From Pseudanabaena sp. lw0831 (GTDB lineage Bacteria; Cyanobacteriota; Cyanobacteriia; Pseudanabaenales; Pseudanabaenaceae), in assembly GCF_016584665.1 (NCBI RefSeq), contig NZ_BBJB01000063.1, positions 1 to 49,107 on the forward strand: DNA of 49,107 bases, written 5' to 3'. Positions within the stretch are counted from its first letter, which is position 1; each line of letters begins with the position of its first letter. Below are positions 30,864-40,192 of the stretch, one piece after another. Position numbers and translations under genes: made by a program. The notes below the pieces were generated by a model. The model saw only the letters and a list, made by a program, of their open reading frames with translations, did not search any database and was not told where the DNA came from.

Positions 30864-32093
30864 ATGAAAACACTAACAAGAAACAATAACGATGCGATGT
30901 CAGCCGAATCTTCGGTCGAAATTCACGGAATTGTGAAGGAAGGTTTTGAAGCGGTGCGCGAGGCGTTCGCCGAGAATTTCTCCAAGCGGCGCGAGGTGGG
31001 CGCGGCTTGCTGCGTGTATCACAAAGGCGAAAAAGTGGTCGATTTGTGGGGCGGCGTGCGAAACGTGGCGACAGGCGAGCTTTGGGGAAAAGACACGATG
31101 GCTCTAGTTTATTCGACGACCAAAGGTTTGTCGGCGATGACTCTAGCGATCGCCCATTCGCGGGGCTGGCTCGATTATGACGCGCTGGTATCTAGATACT
31201 GGGCGGAGTTTGCCCAAAACGGAAAGGAAAAAATTACCGTCCGACAACTTCTGGCGCACCAAGCAGGACTGTTCGCTTTCGACGAGCCAGTTGATAAAAA
31301 CATAGTCGCCGATCTTGACCGTTTGGCGGAAGTTATGGCGCGTCAGAAACCTGAGTGGGAGCCGGGAACGCGGCAGGCTTATCACGCCATTACGCTCGGC
31401 TTTTACGAAAGCGAGTTGCTCCGACGCATTGATCCGGAGCATCGCAGTCTTGGACAGTTTTTTCACGACGAAATAGCCACACCTTTGGGGCTGGATTTTT
31501 ACATCAATCTACCAGAAGCAATCCCCGATTCGAGACTCGCGCCGCTCATTAACCCCTCGCCTTCCGAAATGCTGTTCGGATTCCCGCTAAGGATGACGCT
31601 CGCAGTTTGGAATCATCGATCGCCTTTGTATCGGGCGTTGATGGTCAATCCGGGTTCGGCTCTGCCGCACGACGAGCAGCGCATCTACACCCGCAATCTC
31701 GAAGTGCCATCGGGCAGTGGTGTTGGGACGGCGCGAGCGATCGCGCAAGCCTACAGCGTTTTCGCCACTGGAGGAAAGGAACTGGGGCTGCGCGAGGAAA
31801 CTTTGCAGGAGTTGACCGCATCGGCAATTCCCGCCGCACAAGGTTTTTACGATGAATGTATGAAGGGCGAAGTAGAGTTTTCGCTAGGCTTTATGAAAAG
31901 CTGCCCGAATTGGTCGTTCGGAAATCTTGGTTCATTTGGCTCGCCAGGCGCGGGCGGTTCACTCGGCTTTGCCGACCCGCAAGCGCAAATCGGCTATGGA
32001 TATATCCCCAACCGAATAGGCACAACAATGACGGGCGACCCGCGAGATGTAGCGATTAGAAAAGCTTTGTATTCGGCAACGCCGATTATCTAA
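30864..32093 (+). CDS. Serine hydrolase, beta-lactamase/esterase (EstB-like)
   Basis: 409 residues. The serine beta-lactamase-like fold has the SxxK motif STTK in VYSTTKGLSAMT, a Tyr-motif candidate YHAITLGFYESELL, and a C-terminal GSPGAGGSLGFADPQ region where KTG-like motifs lie. EstB-type esterases and carboxypeptidases share this layout. ATG at 30864 has AAAGGAG; an upstream in-frame extension of 13 codons is rejected. The gene is visibly more GC-rich than both neighbours (e.g. GGCGCGAGGTGGGCGCGG), suggesting recent transfer, though HIP1 sites already occur in it (31146, 31736 area). Confidence 0.9.
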   Translation: MKTLTRNNNDAMSAESSVEIHGIVKEGFEAVREAFAENFSKRREVGAACCVYHKGEKVVDLWGGVRNVATGELWGKDTMALVYSTTKGLSAMTLAIAHSRGWLDYDALVSRYWAEFAQNGKEKITVRQLLAHQAGLFAFDEPVDKNIVADLDRLAEVMARQKPEWEPGTRQAYHAITLGFYESELLRRIDPEHRSLGQFFHDEIATPLGLDFYINLPEAIPDSRLAPLINPSPSEMLFGFPLRMTLAVWNHRSPLYRALMVNPGSALPHDEQRIYTRNLEVPSGSGVGTARAIAQAYSVFATGGKELGLREETLQELTASAIPAAQGFYDECMKGEVEFSLGFMKSCPNWSFGNLGSFGSPGAGGSLGFADPQAQIGYGYIPNRIGTTMTGDPRDVAIRKALYSATPII

Positions 32094-32152
32094 AAAATTA
32101 TCCCGAACTTGTTTAATTAGGACGACCTGTGGACTGGTTTATAAGGAAATAA
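32093..32152 (+). pseudogene. Second 3' end of an Acg nitroreductase gene
   Basis: Directly behind the serine hydrolase stop the bases encode KNYPELV, a stop, then LGRPVDWFIRK and a final stop. This parallels the last residues KNYPPSVSLRRPVEWFLRS of the intact Acg gene at 29691-30806. It has an in-frame stop and no upstream part, so it is a relic of a duplicated or related gene. Confidence 0.75.
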
Positions 32153-32172
32153 ATTAAGTGAACTAACCTATT

Positions 32173-32769
32173 ATGAATAAATTAAGACTTTCTGGTTTAT
32201 TATTCTTTCTTGCTGGTTCATTTGCCTTAATGGGCATTATCACTGCTGAAGTATTTTATCCATCTGGATACACAACTTTTAGCAACGAAATAAGCGATCT
32301 TGGTGCAACAAAACCACCCAACAGCTTAATCTATCAACCATCCGCTAGCATTTTTAATATCACCATGCTGTTATCTGGCTTATTGGCTTTGATGGCAACA
32401 TTTTATCAGCATAGATATTTCAAAAAAATACTTTTCACTATTCCACTTAGTCTATTTGGGTTAGGTCTAGTGGGTATTGGCTTCTTTTCTGGTGATAAAG
32501 TCCCGTATCACGGAATATTCTCTTTGCTCACTTTCATATCAGGTGGGGTATCAGCGATTATGTCTTTTAAAATTGTTTCTGCACCATTTAAGTTTATCGG
32601 AATTTTCTTTGGAGCTATATCATTAATGACATGGTGTGCTGTTGTGGTTGCCCCTAATATTATTGTTCCATTTATCGGTCTGGGTGGAACAGAAAGATGG
32701 CTTGTTTATCCTATTGTGCTATGGATAACTGGCTTGGGCGGTTATTTTATGAATAAAACAATAATTTAA
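32173..32769 (+). CDS. DUF998 family membrane protein
   Basis: 198 residues with six predicted helices. DUF998 features: AGSFALMGIITAEVFYPSGY near the start, NEISDLGATKPPNSLIYQPS, and a final LGGTERWLVYPIVLWITGLG. Integral membrane protein of unknown function. The gene is AT-rich in contrast to the GC-rich gene just before it. No strong ribosome site is seen. Confidence 0.87.
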   Translation: MNKLRLSGLLFFLAGSFALMGIITAEVFYPSGYTTFSNEISDLGATKPPNSLIYQPSASIFNITMLLSGLLALMATFYQHRYFKKILFTIPLSLFGLGLVGIGFFSGDKVPYHGIFSLLTFISGGVSAIMSFKIVSAPFKFIGIFFGAISLMTWCAVVVAPNIIVPFIGLGGTERWLVYPIVLWITGLGGYFMNKTII

Positions 32770-32779
32770 AGATAAAACA

Positions 32780-33358
32780 ATGAAAAAAATACTCATTATC
32801 AACGGACATCCCGACAAGGAAAGTTTCTGTTTTGCCCTCGCAGAAGGCTACAAAAAAGGCGCTGATTCATCTGGAGCAGATTGTAAATTGGTGCATCTAA
32901 TTGATTTAGATTTCAATCCCATTTTGACTTTTGGATACAGAGAAATAAGCGAGTTAGAACCCGATCTAGTAAAAATGCAACAAGAAATCTTAGCAGCAGG
33001 CCATTTGGTTTTGGTTTATCCGAATTGGTGGGCAACTTTTCCTGCGCTTTTAAAAGGATTTATTGATAGAGTTTTTGTACCTGGCTTTGCCTTCAAATAC
33101 CGTAAAAATTCTCCATTTTGGGACAAGTTATTGGCAGGAAAAACTGCAAGGATGATTGTCACAATGGACACCCCAAAATGGTATTACTTCTTGATGAATA
33201 AAAATGCTGGACACAATGCAATGAGAATTGGCGTATTAGAATTCTGCGGTATAAAACCCGTAAAAATCATCTCATTTGCTCCTGTAAAATCATCTGATGG
33301 AGTGAAAAGAAGAAAATGGTTGGCTGAAGTTGAAGAACTAGGAAAAGAGCAGAAATAA
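32780..33358 (+). CDS. NAD(P)H-dependent oxidoreductase, flavodoxin-like fold (copy 1)
   Basis: 192 residues of the NQO1/KefF-type flavodoxin-like fold. It shows ILIINGHPDKESFCFALAEG, YPNWWATFPALLKGFIDRVF and AGKTARMIVTMDTPKWYY. Probably an FMN/FAD quinone or nitro reductase. It is 91% identical (18 differences in 192) to the gene at 40277-40855. It begins 10 bp after DUF998 and is probably co-transcribed with it. Confidence 0.93.
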   Translation: MKKILIINGHPDKESFCFALAEGYKKGADSSGADCKLVHLIDLDFNPILTFGYREISELEPDLVKMQQEILAAGHLVLVYPNWWATFPALLKGFIDRVFVPGFAFKYRKNSPFWDKLLAGKTARMIVTMDTPKWYYFLMNKNAGHNAMRIGVLEFCGIKPVKIISFAPVKSSDGVKRRKWLAEVEELGKEQK

Positions 33359-33398
33359 GATAGAAGATGAATATTTTAAATCAAAAAGTACGATCGCA

Positions 33399-34088
33399 TT
33401 ACTTCCCAATTTTCGCTGTTTCCACGATCGCACCATCTTGCATATTAATGATCCGCTTGGTCTGTGCTGCCACTCCCGCATCATGGGTAACGATCGCAAT
33501 TGTCGTACCATTTTGATTTAATTCGGTTAACAGAGCCATAATCTCATGGGAAGTTTTGGAGTCCAAAGCTCCCGTGGGTTCATCTGCCAATACTAAAGCA
33601 GGATGATTTACCAATGCACGGGCGATCGCCACACGTTGTTGTTGTCCTCCCGAAAGTTGACTAGGGCGATTATTTAGGCGATCGCCTAATCCCATTTTCT
33701 CTAAAGCTTCCGTTGCCGATTCTATTCGTTCTGTTCTCGATACATCAGCATAAATCATTGGCAACATTACATTTTCTAGGGCAGTCAACCTTGGTAGGAG
33801 ATTGAATTGTTGAAACACGAAGCCAATGTACTGATTGCGAATATCGGCAAGCTCATCATCATCTAGGGTGGTCAGGTCTCGCCCGTCTAGAATGTACGAT
33901 CCGCTACTGGGACGATCTAAGCAGCCAATGATATTCATCAGGGTTGATTTTCCTGAACCTGAAGCACCCATAATGGCAACATATTCGCCATTTTTCACTG
34001 AAAAATTAATTCCCTTAAGCACTGGTACATCTAGTTCTCCCAAGTGAAAGGTCTTGGTAAGGCTTTCGATCTCGATCATAGTTGCCAT
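33399..34088 (-). CDS. ABC transporter ATP-binding protein, MacB/LolD type
   Basis: 229 residues. Walker A GASGSGKST, Q-loop VFQQFNLLPRLTALEN, signature LSGGQQQR and Walker B LVLADEPTGALDS are all intact. This is the cytoplasmic ATPase of a MacB-type exporter whose permease and adaptor lie upstream on the same strand. GGGAG precedes the ATG at good spacing. It is separate from the permease, unlike E. coli MacB, where the two are fused. Confidence 0.96.
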   Translation of the reverse strand: MATMIEIESLTKTFHLGELDVPVLKGINFSVKNGEYVAIMGASGSGKSTLMNIIGCLDRPSSGSYILDGRDLTTLDDDELADIRNQYIGFVFQQFNLLPRLTALENVMLPMIYADVSRTERIESATEALEKMGLGDRLNNRPSQLSGGQQQRVAIARALVNHPALVLADEPTGALDSKTSHEIMALLTELNQNGTTIAIVTHDAGVAAQTKRIINMQDGAIVETAKIGK

Positions 34089-34109
34089 AGTGATTTACTC
34101 CCATCGTAA

Positions 34110-35402
34110 TTACTCATTGTGAAGGGCGGCGATCGGGTCTAATTTCGCTGCATTCCTTGCAGGGATTCCACCTGCCAAAACACCAACGATTAATGAGAGG
34201 GTGAACCCTGTCCCAATTGACCACAACGGTACAATAAACGGAAAGTTGAATATGGTTGCTGCTCCAAGTGCTAATCCCACGCCAAACCCTACGCCAATTA
34301 CGCCGCCGATAGTGGAGATGAGGATTGATTCGGTTAAAAACTGCCTCAAAATATCTCTGCCAGTTGCGCCTACAGCTTTACGAATCCCGATTTCTCGCGT
34401 TCGTTCCATCACCGAAACCAGCATGATATTGGCAATGCCAATGCCTCCCACTACCAGAGAAATACCTGCGATCGCTCCCACCATCAAAGTCAAATAACCC
34501 ATCACACTGGTGAAGGTGCTAATAATATCCACCAGATTTGTAATTACAAAATCATCAAGAGTAGGCGGACGAATGCGATGTCGCAGCCGTAAAATATTTG
34601 TCACCTGAAATTGAGCAGAGTTGAGTTGATCGGGATCGCTCGCTTCTACCCAAAATCCATTGATTGCCACACCCGTTAAGGCATTGTTTCCAACAATTTG
34701 GGCAGACATATTGGTCAAAGGAATATAAATCACATCATCCATGCTTTGCCCACCCATCGTTCCCTTCGATTCGGCTACTCCGACTACGGTGTAACGCTTG
34801 CCGCTAATCCGTAAATCTGCGCCAATTACCTTTTCACCCGATTTAAATAATTTCTCTCTCACTGTGGAACCCAGAAACGCCACTGGTTTAGCGGCATCCA
34901 AATCTGACTGATTAAAATAGAGTCCTTCTTGGACTTGAATGTTTCTGATCGCTGGAAGATTCAAATCTGCTCCGACTAGGATGGTAGAGATATTGGTATT
35001 GCCGCGCACCACCTGAATGGAGCCACGCTGTAAGTATGCCGTAACCAATTTAGCGGCTGGGACTTGCTTGGCGATCGCTTTAGCGTCTTCCCATGTGAGC
35101 GTACTAGCCGAACCATCACCTTGGCTAATACCACCTGTTCTAGCCGCTCCTGCTTGGACTAGCATTACGTTGGTTCCGAGTTCCTGAATTGTGAGTTCAG
35201 TTTGCTTCTGTACCCCTTGTCCGATGGAAGTAATGGCAATCACCGAGGCAATGCCAATAATCACGCCCAACATGGTTAACCCAGTCCGCAGTTTGTTACC
35301 CCACAAGGTTTCGACGGACATGATCAGAATTTGACTGAAAGAGACTTTATGCTTGCGAAGCGATCGCTTGGATGATTGAGATTTTGATTGAGATTTTTGC
35401 AT
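34110..35402 (-). CDS. ABC transporter permease, MacB/FtsX type
   Basis: 430 residues. One N-terminal helix (about 30-55, TMLGVIIGIASVIAITSIG), a large periplasmic MacB-like domain (about 60-290), and three C-terminal FtsX-type helices (about 300-425) with GIGIANIMLVSVMERTREIG and GGIPARNAAKLDPIAAL. It couples ATP use to periplasmic substrate handling. GGAGG precedes the ATG. It lies 14 bp behind the adaptor gene and 21 bp ahead of the ATPase gene: a three-gene operon. Confidence 0.95.
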   Translation of the reverse strand: MQKSQSKSQSSKRSLRKHKVSFSQILIMSVETLWGNKLRTGLTMLGVIIGIASVIAITSIGQGVQKQTELTIQELGTNVMLVQAGAARTGGISQGDGSASTLTWEDAKAIAKQVPAAKLVTAYLQRGSIQVVRGNTNISTILVGADLNLPAIRNIQVQEGLYFNQSDLDAAKPVAFLGSTVREKLFKSGEKVIGADLRISGKRYTVVGVAESKGTMGGQSMDDVIYIPLTNMSAQIVGNNALTGVAINGFWVEASDPDQLNSAQFQVTNILRLRHRIRPPTLDDFVITNLVDIISTFTSVMGYLTLMVGAIAGISLVVGGIGIANIMLVSVMERTREIGIRKAVGATGRDILRQFLTESILISTIGGVIGVGFGVGLALGAATIFNFPFIVPLWSIGTGFTLSLIVGVLAGGIPARNAAKLDPIAALHNE

Positions 35403-35416
35403 AGAGAGAAGCCTCC

Positions 35417-36772
35417 TTAACCGCCATTAGGGGTCGAAACCTTTCGAGTTCCTGGTGGAAAGCTGAGTAAAACCCGTTCGGTTCCAGTTAAACCAGATTT
35501 CACTTCGGTTTTATCATTCACCGTTGTCCCGACTGTAATTGGCACGAAAGCTGAACCACCTTTATCATTAGCGACAAACACTCCCTGAGCGCCATTCTGC
35601 TCGACGATCGCTCCAGTAGGAACCACCAGCACATTCGTCAACTCTCCAGCTTTAAACTGCACGTTTACATTCATTCCCGATCGCAATAAACCTTCAGGAT
35701 CGGGAACCGATGTTTTTACTTGAAAACTGGTCACATTCTGAGTCACATCGGACTGAGTAGCGATTTGGGTTACTTTCCCAATAAAGGTTTTATCAGAATA
35801 GGCATCTACTTGAATTGTCGCCTCTAAGTCCAGACGGATTTGGGAAATATTTGCTTCAGCGACCTGAGCCACAATCTCGTTTGTAGATGCAAGTGACAAA
35901 ATAGAAGATGAAGTTGCAGAAGTAACGGCGCTACCTGAAGTTGTGGGCGTAACAAAAGCTCCTGGGTCAGCAAATTTACGCCCAATCGTGCCATTAAAAG
36001 GCGCTCTTAGCACCATGTCATCAATGTTTGCCTGAATAACTCCCAACGCTCCTTGTGCCGCCATTACTTGAGCGCGGGCTTCATTGATGTCTTCCTGTTG
36101 CGCTCCTGCTTGTGAAAGATCGAGCGCTTCGAGATCTTGTTTGACCTGTGCTTGGGCGCGATCGCGAGTTGTTAGCGCCGTATCGTAAGCCTGTTTAGAA
36201 ATAGCTCCTTCCCGATTCAACGACTGATTGCGCTGTAGATCGTTTTCAGCTAAGCGCAGGGCAAATTCAGAATCCTCTAATTTGGCGTTCGCCTGAGCAG
36301 TGGCTTGTTGACGATTGCCACCAATTACTTTTTGCAGATTTGCTTCCGCCGCCGCCAGATTCCCTTGCGCCTGAAGTAATTGTCCCTGAAGATTCGTATC
36401 ATCCATATAAGCAAGGATCTGTCCTTCTTTGACAGCATCACCTTCTTTAACCAGTAATTGCTTCAAAATCCCTGATGTTTTTGGACTCACATTTACCGAT
36501 TGCTGTGGTTGCACAGTTCCATTTGCCGAAACTAAAATTGTAAGGTTACTCCGCTCGACGGGCGCTGTTTGAATCTTATTCTTTGCTTGCTGTTGAGGCA
36601 CTGTAACCACTTGGTTATAAACCAAATAGCTAATTCCCCCAATAGGAATCAATATGAGTAAGACAAGTAACCAATGATTCAGTTTTAGCTTGTGTAATTC
36701 CTGCGGTTTTGCTGGGAGTGCTACAGGGATTGTTGTAGGTGCGATCGCGGATAATACTTCTGTTTTTTGCAT
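35417..36772 (-). CDS. MacA/HlyD-type periplasmic adaptor of the exporter
   Basis: 451 residues from the chosen start. One N-terminal helix (HWLLVLLILIPIGGISYLVY), then lipoyl halves (LVSANGTVQPQQSVNVSPKT and MVLRAPFNGTIGRKFADPG) around a coiled coil (about 130-240), and a beta-barrel/MP domain. The full frame extends 45 codons further (to 36907) through codons unlike an adaptor N-terminus, so ATG at 36772 is preferred; neither has a good ribosome site. With permease and ATPase it forms a MacAB-like tripartite exporter. Confidence 0.92.
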   Translation of the reverse strand: MQKTEVLSAIAPTTIPVALPAKPQELHKLKLNHWLLVLLILIPIGGISYLVYNQVVTVPQQQAKNKIQTAPVERSNLTILVSANGTVQPQQSVNVSPKTSGILKQLLVKEGDAVKEGQILAYMDDTNLQGQLLQAQGNLAAAEANLQKVIGGNRQQATAQANAKLEDSEFALRLAENDLQRNQSLNREGAISKQAYDTALTTRDRAQAQVKQDLEALDLSQAGAQQEDINEARAQVMAAQGALGVIQANIDDMVLRAPFNGTIGRKFADPGAFVTPTTSGSAVTSATSSSILSLASTNEIVAQVAEANISQIRLDLEATIQVDAYSDKTFIGKVTQIATQSDVTQNVTSFQVKTSVPDPEGLLRSGMNVNVQFKAGELTNVLVVPTGAIVEQNGAQGVFVANDKGGSAFVPITVGTTVNDKTEVKSGLTGTERVLLSFPPGTRKVSTPNGG

Positions 36773-36949
36773 AGGGAATAGGTGTTGACCAGAATTTAGA
36801 CGAATCTGAGGCAACATGAAAAATAGAATACTAAGGTGATGCATATGCAAACGTTTGAGTTCCCTTAGTTGTATAGGAATGTACTTAATCTTAATAATCA
36901 AAAGCAAAAAGTGAAGACTTTTCTAATCATCAATTACGTTTTATCTCCT

Positions 36950-36993
36950 ATTCAATCAAATCACTCATTAGATCAAGCGATCTCTTGTTAGAG
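36950..36993 (+). repeat. Dispersed upstream repeat, copy d
   Basis: TTCAATCAAATCACTCATTA then GATCAAGCGATCTCTTGTTA. It lies about 100 bp before the alpha/beta hydrolase gene, in the divergent promoter region 36773-37092, which holds nothing else recognised. Confidence 0.65.
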
Positions 36994-37092
36994 TCAAATG
37001 GATTCAATCGAGTATATTGACTCACCTCAAGTTAAAGAATCTGTAGGGCGAGTCAAGAAACGGTAGTGTTTGTCCAAATAGTGAGATTTATC

Positions 37093-38403
37093 ATGGGTCA
37101 AATCCTGCATACTCCGATTCGCAAGCCCAATCGGTTATCCAAACTCCACATTGTGAAAGCGATCGCACTTATAGTGCTACGAATTCTAGTATTTATCCTG
37201 ATCGCTTTAGCTATTATCCCAGTCGCATTATTGCCCGTTAGCACCACCGTTCCCGCATCGATTCTAATTCTGTTTGCAATGGCAGAAGTCGCCCTTTTGA
37301 TAGCGGTGTTTCGACTTGGCTTTACCGTGCGCGTTGTTCTTGCCGAGCTTGCAGGGTTTGTGGCGATCGCCCTCCTCGCCATTTTCGCCTCACAAGTATT
37401 CGCATCTACACCGCCCATTGTCGATGCCAACGGCAAACCCATTTCCAACAGCATTGCGGTACTAGAAAAAGTGAAACTCGGCGGTTCCGAAGAATGGATC
37501 ACGATTCGCGGCAAGGATTCGCGCAATCCAGTGTTGCTTTTTCTGGCGGGTGGTCCTGGTGGTAGCCAACTTGTCAGTGAGCGACGCGCACTGGCGGGAT
37601 TGGAAGATCGCTTTGTTGTCGTCAACTGGGAGCAACCAGGGTCAGGCAAATCTTTCGATGCGGTAGACCGTTCCAAGTTGACACCCGATCGCTACATCAC
37701 CGATGCCCACGAACTGGTCTTGAATCTGCGGCAACGCTTTGGCAAAGAAAAAGTTTATGTATTGGGTGAGTCGTGGGGTAGCGCCCTTGGCATCATGGTG
37801 GTGCAACGCTACCCAGAATTGTTTCATGCTTTTATTGGCACGGGGCAGATGGTGGCATTTCTTGAAAACGATCTGATTTGCTATGACTTTGCTCTGCGTT
37901 TGGCACAGGAACGCGGAGATACAAAGAAAGTAGAACAACTTAAGCAACAGGGTTCGCCGCCTTATTACGGCAACGATGTTGCAATGAAAAGCGCGACCTA
38001 CCTCACGGAAACATTCAATTACATGAATGCGAATCCTGCGATCGCCAATGCAGGGTTCAACACGTTTCAAGACCTTGCAGGTTCCGAGTATGGATTGTAC
38101 GACAAAGTAAATTTTGTCCGAGGAGTGCTGGACACTTTCGGAATTGTTTACCAGCAATTGTGGGGTGTGGACTTTCGCAAGCAGGCGAAGCGCCTTGAAG
38201 TGCCAGTCTATTTTCTGATTGGTCGCCACGATGTCAATGCACCGCCTAAGCTGACCGAGGAGTATTTTAATCTCCTCACTGCGCCCCATAAAGAATTGAT
38301 TTGGTTTGAACATTCAGGTCACAGCCCCTGGATAAATGAGTCAGCCCAATTCATTGATGTGATGGTAAATCAGGTTCTGACGAATATTCCAGCCACGTCA
38401 TGA
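37093..38403 (+). CDS. Alpha/beta hydrolase with N-terminal membrane helices
   Basis: 436 residues. Hydrophobic segments fill about 20-110, then a proline-iminopeptidase-like (peptidase S33) hydrolase. The oxyanion region is LFLAGGPGGSQ, with NWEQPGSGKS, the nucleophile in LGESWGSALG, and the C-terminal catalytic His in EHSGHSPW. The catalytic domain probably sits outside the membrane anchor. The frame includes a GTG start nine codons upstream (37066); the ATG is preferred. No strong ribosome site. Confidence 0.88.
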   Translation: MGQILHTPIRKPNRLSKLHIVKAIALIVLRILVFILIALAIIPVALLPVSTTVPASILILFAMAEVALLIAVFRLGFTVRVVLAELAGFVAIALLAIFASQVFASTPPIVDANGKPISNSIAVLEKVKLGGSEEWITIRGKDSRNPVLLFLAGGPGGSQLVSERRALAGLEDRFVVVNWEQPGSGKSFDAVDRSKLTPDRYITDAHELVLNLRQRFGKEKVYVLGESWGSALGIMVVQRYPELFHAFIGTGQMVAFLENDLICYDFALRLAQERGDTKKVEQLKQQGSPPYYGNDVAMKSATYLTETFNYMNANPAIANAGFNTFQDLAGSEYGLYDKVNFVRGVLDTFGIVYQQLWGVDFRKQAKRLEVPVYFLIGRHDVNAPPKLTEEYFNLLTAPHKELIWFEHSGHSPWINESAQFIDVMVNQVLTNIPATS

Positions 38404-38447
38404 GGTCTCGTGAAATCAATGCGGAAGCGATCGAACCGACAACTCTT

Positions 38448-38476
38448 AGGAGATTAAAAATGGAGATTAAAAAATG
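38448..38476 (+). promoter_or_regulatory. Duplicated ribosome-binding region
   Basis: GGAGATTAAAAATG occurs twice in tandem. The first copy opens a five-codon ORF (MEIKK) whose TGA overlaps the ATG of the following gene. Translation of the next gene may be coupled to it. Confidence 0.6.
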
Positions 38477-39160
38477 AACGCGACATCCAAAATACCCATA
38501 ACTCGACAAACAGCGATCGCTTTGGGCTTTTGGTCGGCAATATTCGCAAGTGTATTTACGATTTTACTTGTCTTGATTGCCATTGGGACTTCTCTCATGT
38601 TCCCTATCAAAGCATGGAATGGAATACAAACTTATGCAGAGAATTTCAACTTTCTGGATATGACAAGCTTCATCCCTGCCTTCTTCCTCGCTCCGACTAT
38701 GGTTATCTTGATAGCTTGTATCAACGCGATCGCACCTGCATCGAAGAAGATTTTTAGCCAAATCGGTTTAGCATTTGCGATTGTGTATGCTGCCATTATT
38801 CCGACCAATTACTATCTCCAGTTATTCGTGGTGCGCCTGAACCTGCAAAGCGGCACACTGGAGGGATTAAGCATCCTCGCTCAGCCCAACTTACATTCCA
38901 TTTTTTTTGCACTAGAAACTCTTGGCTATGGGTTTCTAAGTTTGGCAACCATATTTATCAGTTTTGTTTTCACTAGCGGAAAGTTAGAGATTTGGATGCG
39001 ATCGCTATTTATTGTCAGTGGCGCGGTGGGAATCTTTGGTGTGTTGGTTGCTCCATTTGACCAGCCATATCTTATATTTGCAGGACTGGGGTTATGGTCT
39101 CTCGCTTTCCCTATTTCAACAATTTTGCTTAGCATTTTCTTCCACAGATCCCTAAAATAA
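38474..39160 (+). CDS. Six-helix membrane protein of unknown function
   Basis: 228 residues with six hydrophobic segments: about 16-40, 60-83, 92-113, 137-160, 170-190 and 197-221. No catalytic or binding motif is recognised; the pattern is similar to DUF4386-type membrane proteins, but I am not certain. The ATG follows a duplicated GGAGATTAAAA ribosome site. It lies between an alpha/beta hydrolase and a DUF6544-like gene, all plus strand and separately spaced. Confidence 0.75.
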   Translation: MNATSKIPITRQTAIALGFWSAIFASVFTILLVLIAIGTSLMFPIKAWNGIQTYAENFNFLDMTSFIPAFFLAPTMVILIACINAIAPASKKIFSQIGLAFAIVYAAIIPTNYYLQLFVVRLNLQSGTLEGLSILAQPNLHSIFFALETLGYGFLSLATIFISFVFTSGKLEIWMRSLFIVSGAVGIFGVLVAPFDQPYLIFAGLGLWSLAFPISTILLSIFFHRSLK

Positions 39161-39188
39161 GGCATTTCAGATTGTATTTTATATCGTT

Positions 39189-39240
39189 CTCAATCAATTC
39201 AATCAACTTATTCATGAAGTCATGCGATCTCCTGTCACGG
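39189..39240 (+). repeat. Dispersed upstream repeat, copy e
   Basis: CAATCAATTCAATCAACTTA then CATGAAGTCATGCGATCTCC and TGTCACGG. It lies between two plus-strand genes, 90 bp before the next gene, and matches copy g (46.0 kb) most closely. Confidence 0.75.
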
Positions 39241-39311
39241 TCAAGAAGATTATCTATACAACTATTTTCGGGATCATTTCGATTATCACCATCTATCAAA
39301 TTCTGAAGTAA
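39222..39311 (+). CDS. Possible 29-residue membrane peptide
   Basis: Short ORF starting inside repeat copy e: MRSPVTVKKIIYTTIFG then IISIITIYQILK, a basic head with one hydrophobic helix. There is no clear ribosome site. It may be a chance ORF or the start of a lost gene. Low confidence. Confidence 0.2.
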   Translation: MRSPVTVKKIIYTTIFGIISIITIYQILK

Positions 39312-39329
39312 CCAATATAGGTAAGTATC

Positions 39330-40178
39330 ATGTGGATTAAATCGATTGCAATTATTAGCGTTTTAATCATAGTTAGCTTTGGAATCGCTCTCACTTATGC
39401 TCGCGATCGCTGGCGGGTTGAAACTGACAAATTACGAGTCAAAATGATAAATGGACAGCAATCAATTCACCGTAAAACCTATGATCCAGAAGAGATTACA
39501 GGTTTACCAGAGCCTGTACAACGTTATTTTAAGACTGTTCTTCAGGATGGACAGGCAATCGTATCAAAAGTTGAACTCTCGCAGCAAGGATTTTTCAACA
39601 TGAATGAAAAGCTGGATAAGTGGAACAAGTTTATCGCCACTCAATTAGTGGTCACTCACCGACTAGGTTTTGATTGGGATGCCCGTATCCAGATGGCTCT
39701 AAAGCTGGAGGGCTTTGTCCATGATACTTACTTGTTGAGAGTAGGCAACTTACACGCATCATTATTGGGGCTTTTTACCCTTGCAAATATGTACGATACA
39801 CCCGAATTAAATCAAGGAGAATTATTGCGATTCTTTGCTGAGGCAGTTTGGTATCCTACTTCTCTATTACCCAGTCAGGGTGTAAGTTGGGAAGCAATTA
39901 ATGATAATTCTGCTCTTGCCACTTTGACCGATGGAGAGACAACTGCTTCAGTCGTATTTCAGTTTAACCCTGAAGGCTTGATCTCTAGTCTGCGGGCTGA
40001 GAAACGTTATCGTGATAAGACGACCGCTATGCCTTGGAGTGGTCGATTTGGGGAATATTCACTTCAGAGCGGGATGCTTATTCCTTTGTATGGCGAAATT
40101 GGATGGGAACATCCAGAAGGGCTTCGACTCTATTTTAAGGGAAAAATCACCAAGATTAGCTATGAGTTTGCATTGTAA
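39330..40178 (+). CDS. DUF6544/DUF6920-like protein
   Basis: 282 residues with an N-terminal anchor or signal (about 4-22, SIAIISVLIIVSFGIALTY). The conserved pattern EEITGLPEPVQRYFKTVLQD followed by a beta-rich domain (FNMNEKLDKWNKFIATQLVV, AEAVWYPTSLLPSQGVSWEA, YGEIGWEHPEGLRLYFKGK) fits the DUF6544/DUF6920 group. Function unknown; probably outside the membrane. No good ribosome site. Confidence 0.8.
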   Translation: MWIKSIAIISVLIIVSFGIALTYARDRWRVETDKLRVKMINGQQSIHRKTYDPEEITGLPEPVQRYFKTVLQDGQAIVSKVELSQQGFFNMNEKLDKWNKFIATQLVVTHRLGFDWDARIQMALKLEGFVHDTYLLRVGNLHASLLGLFTLANMYDTPELNQGELLRFFAEAVWYPTSLLPSQGVSWEAINDNSALATLTDGETTASVVFQFNPEGLISSLRAEKRYRDKTTAMPWSGRFGEYSLQSGMLIPLYGEIGWEHPEGLRLYFKGKITKISYEFAL

Positions 40179-40192
40179 ATTATATTTTGTGT

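Noticed and set aside
36773-36907. 45-codon N-terminal extension of the adaptor protein
   Set aside because: The codons are unlike a signal or anchor of this family and lack a ribosome site; the ATG at 36772 gives a normal adaptor.
37098-38313. Long minus-strand open frames opposite the alpha/beta hydrolase
   Set aside because: Shadows of a real gene with clear catalytic motifs on the plus strand.
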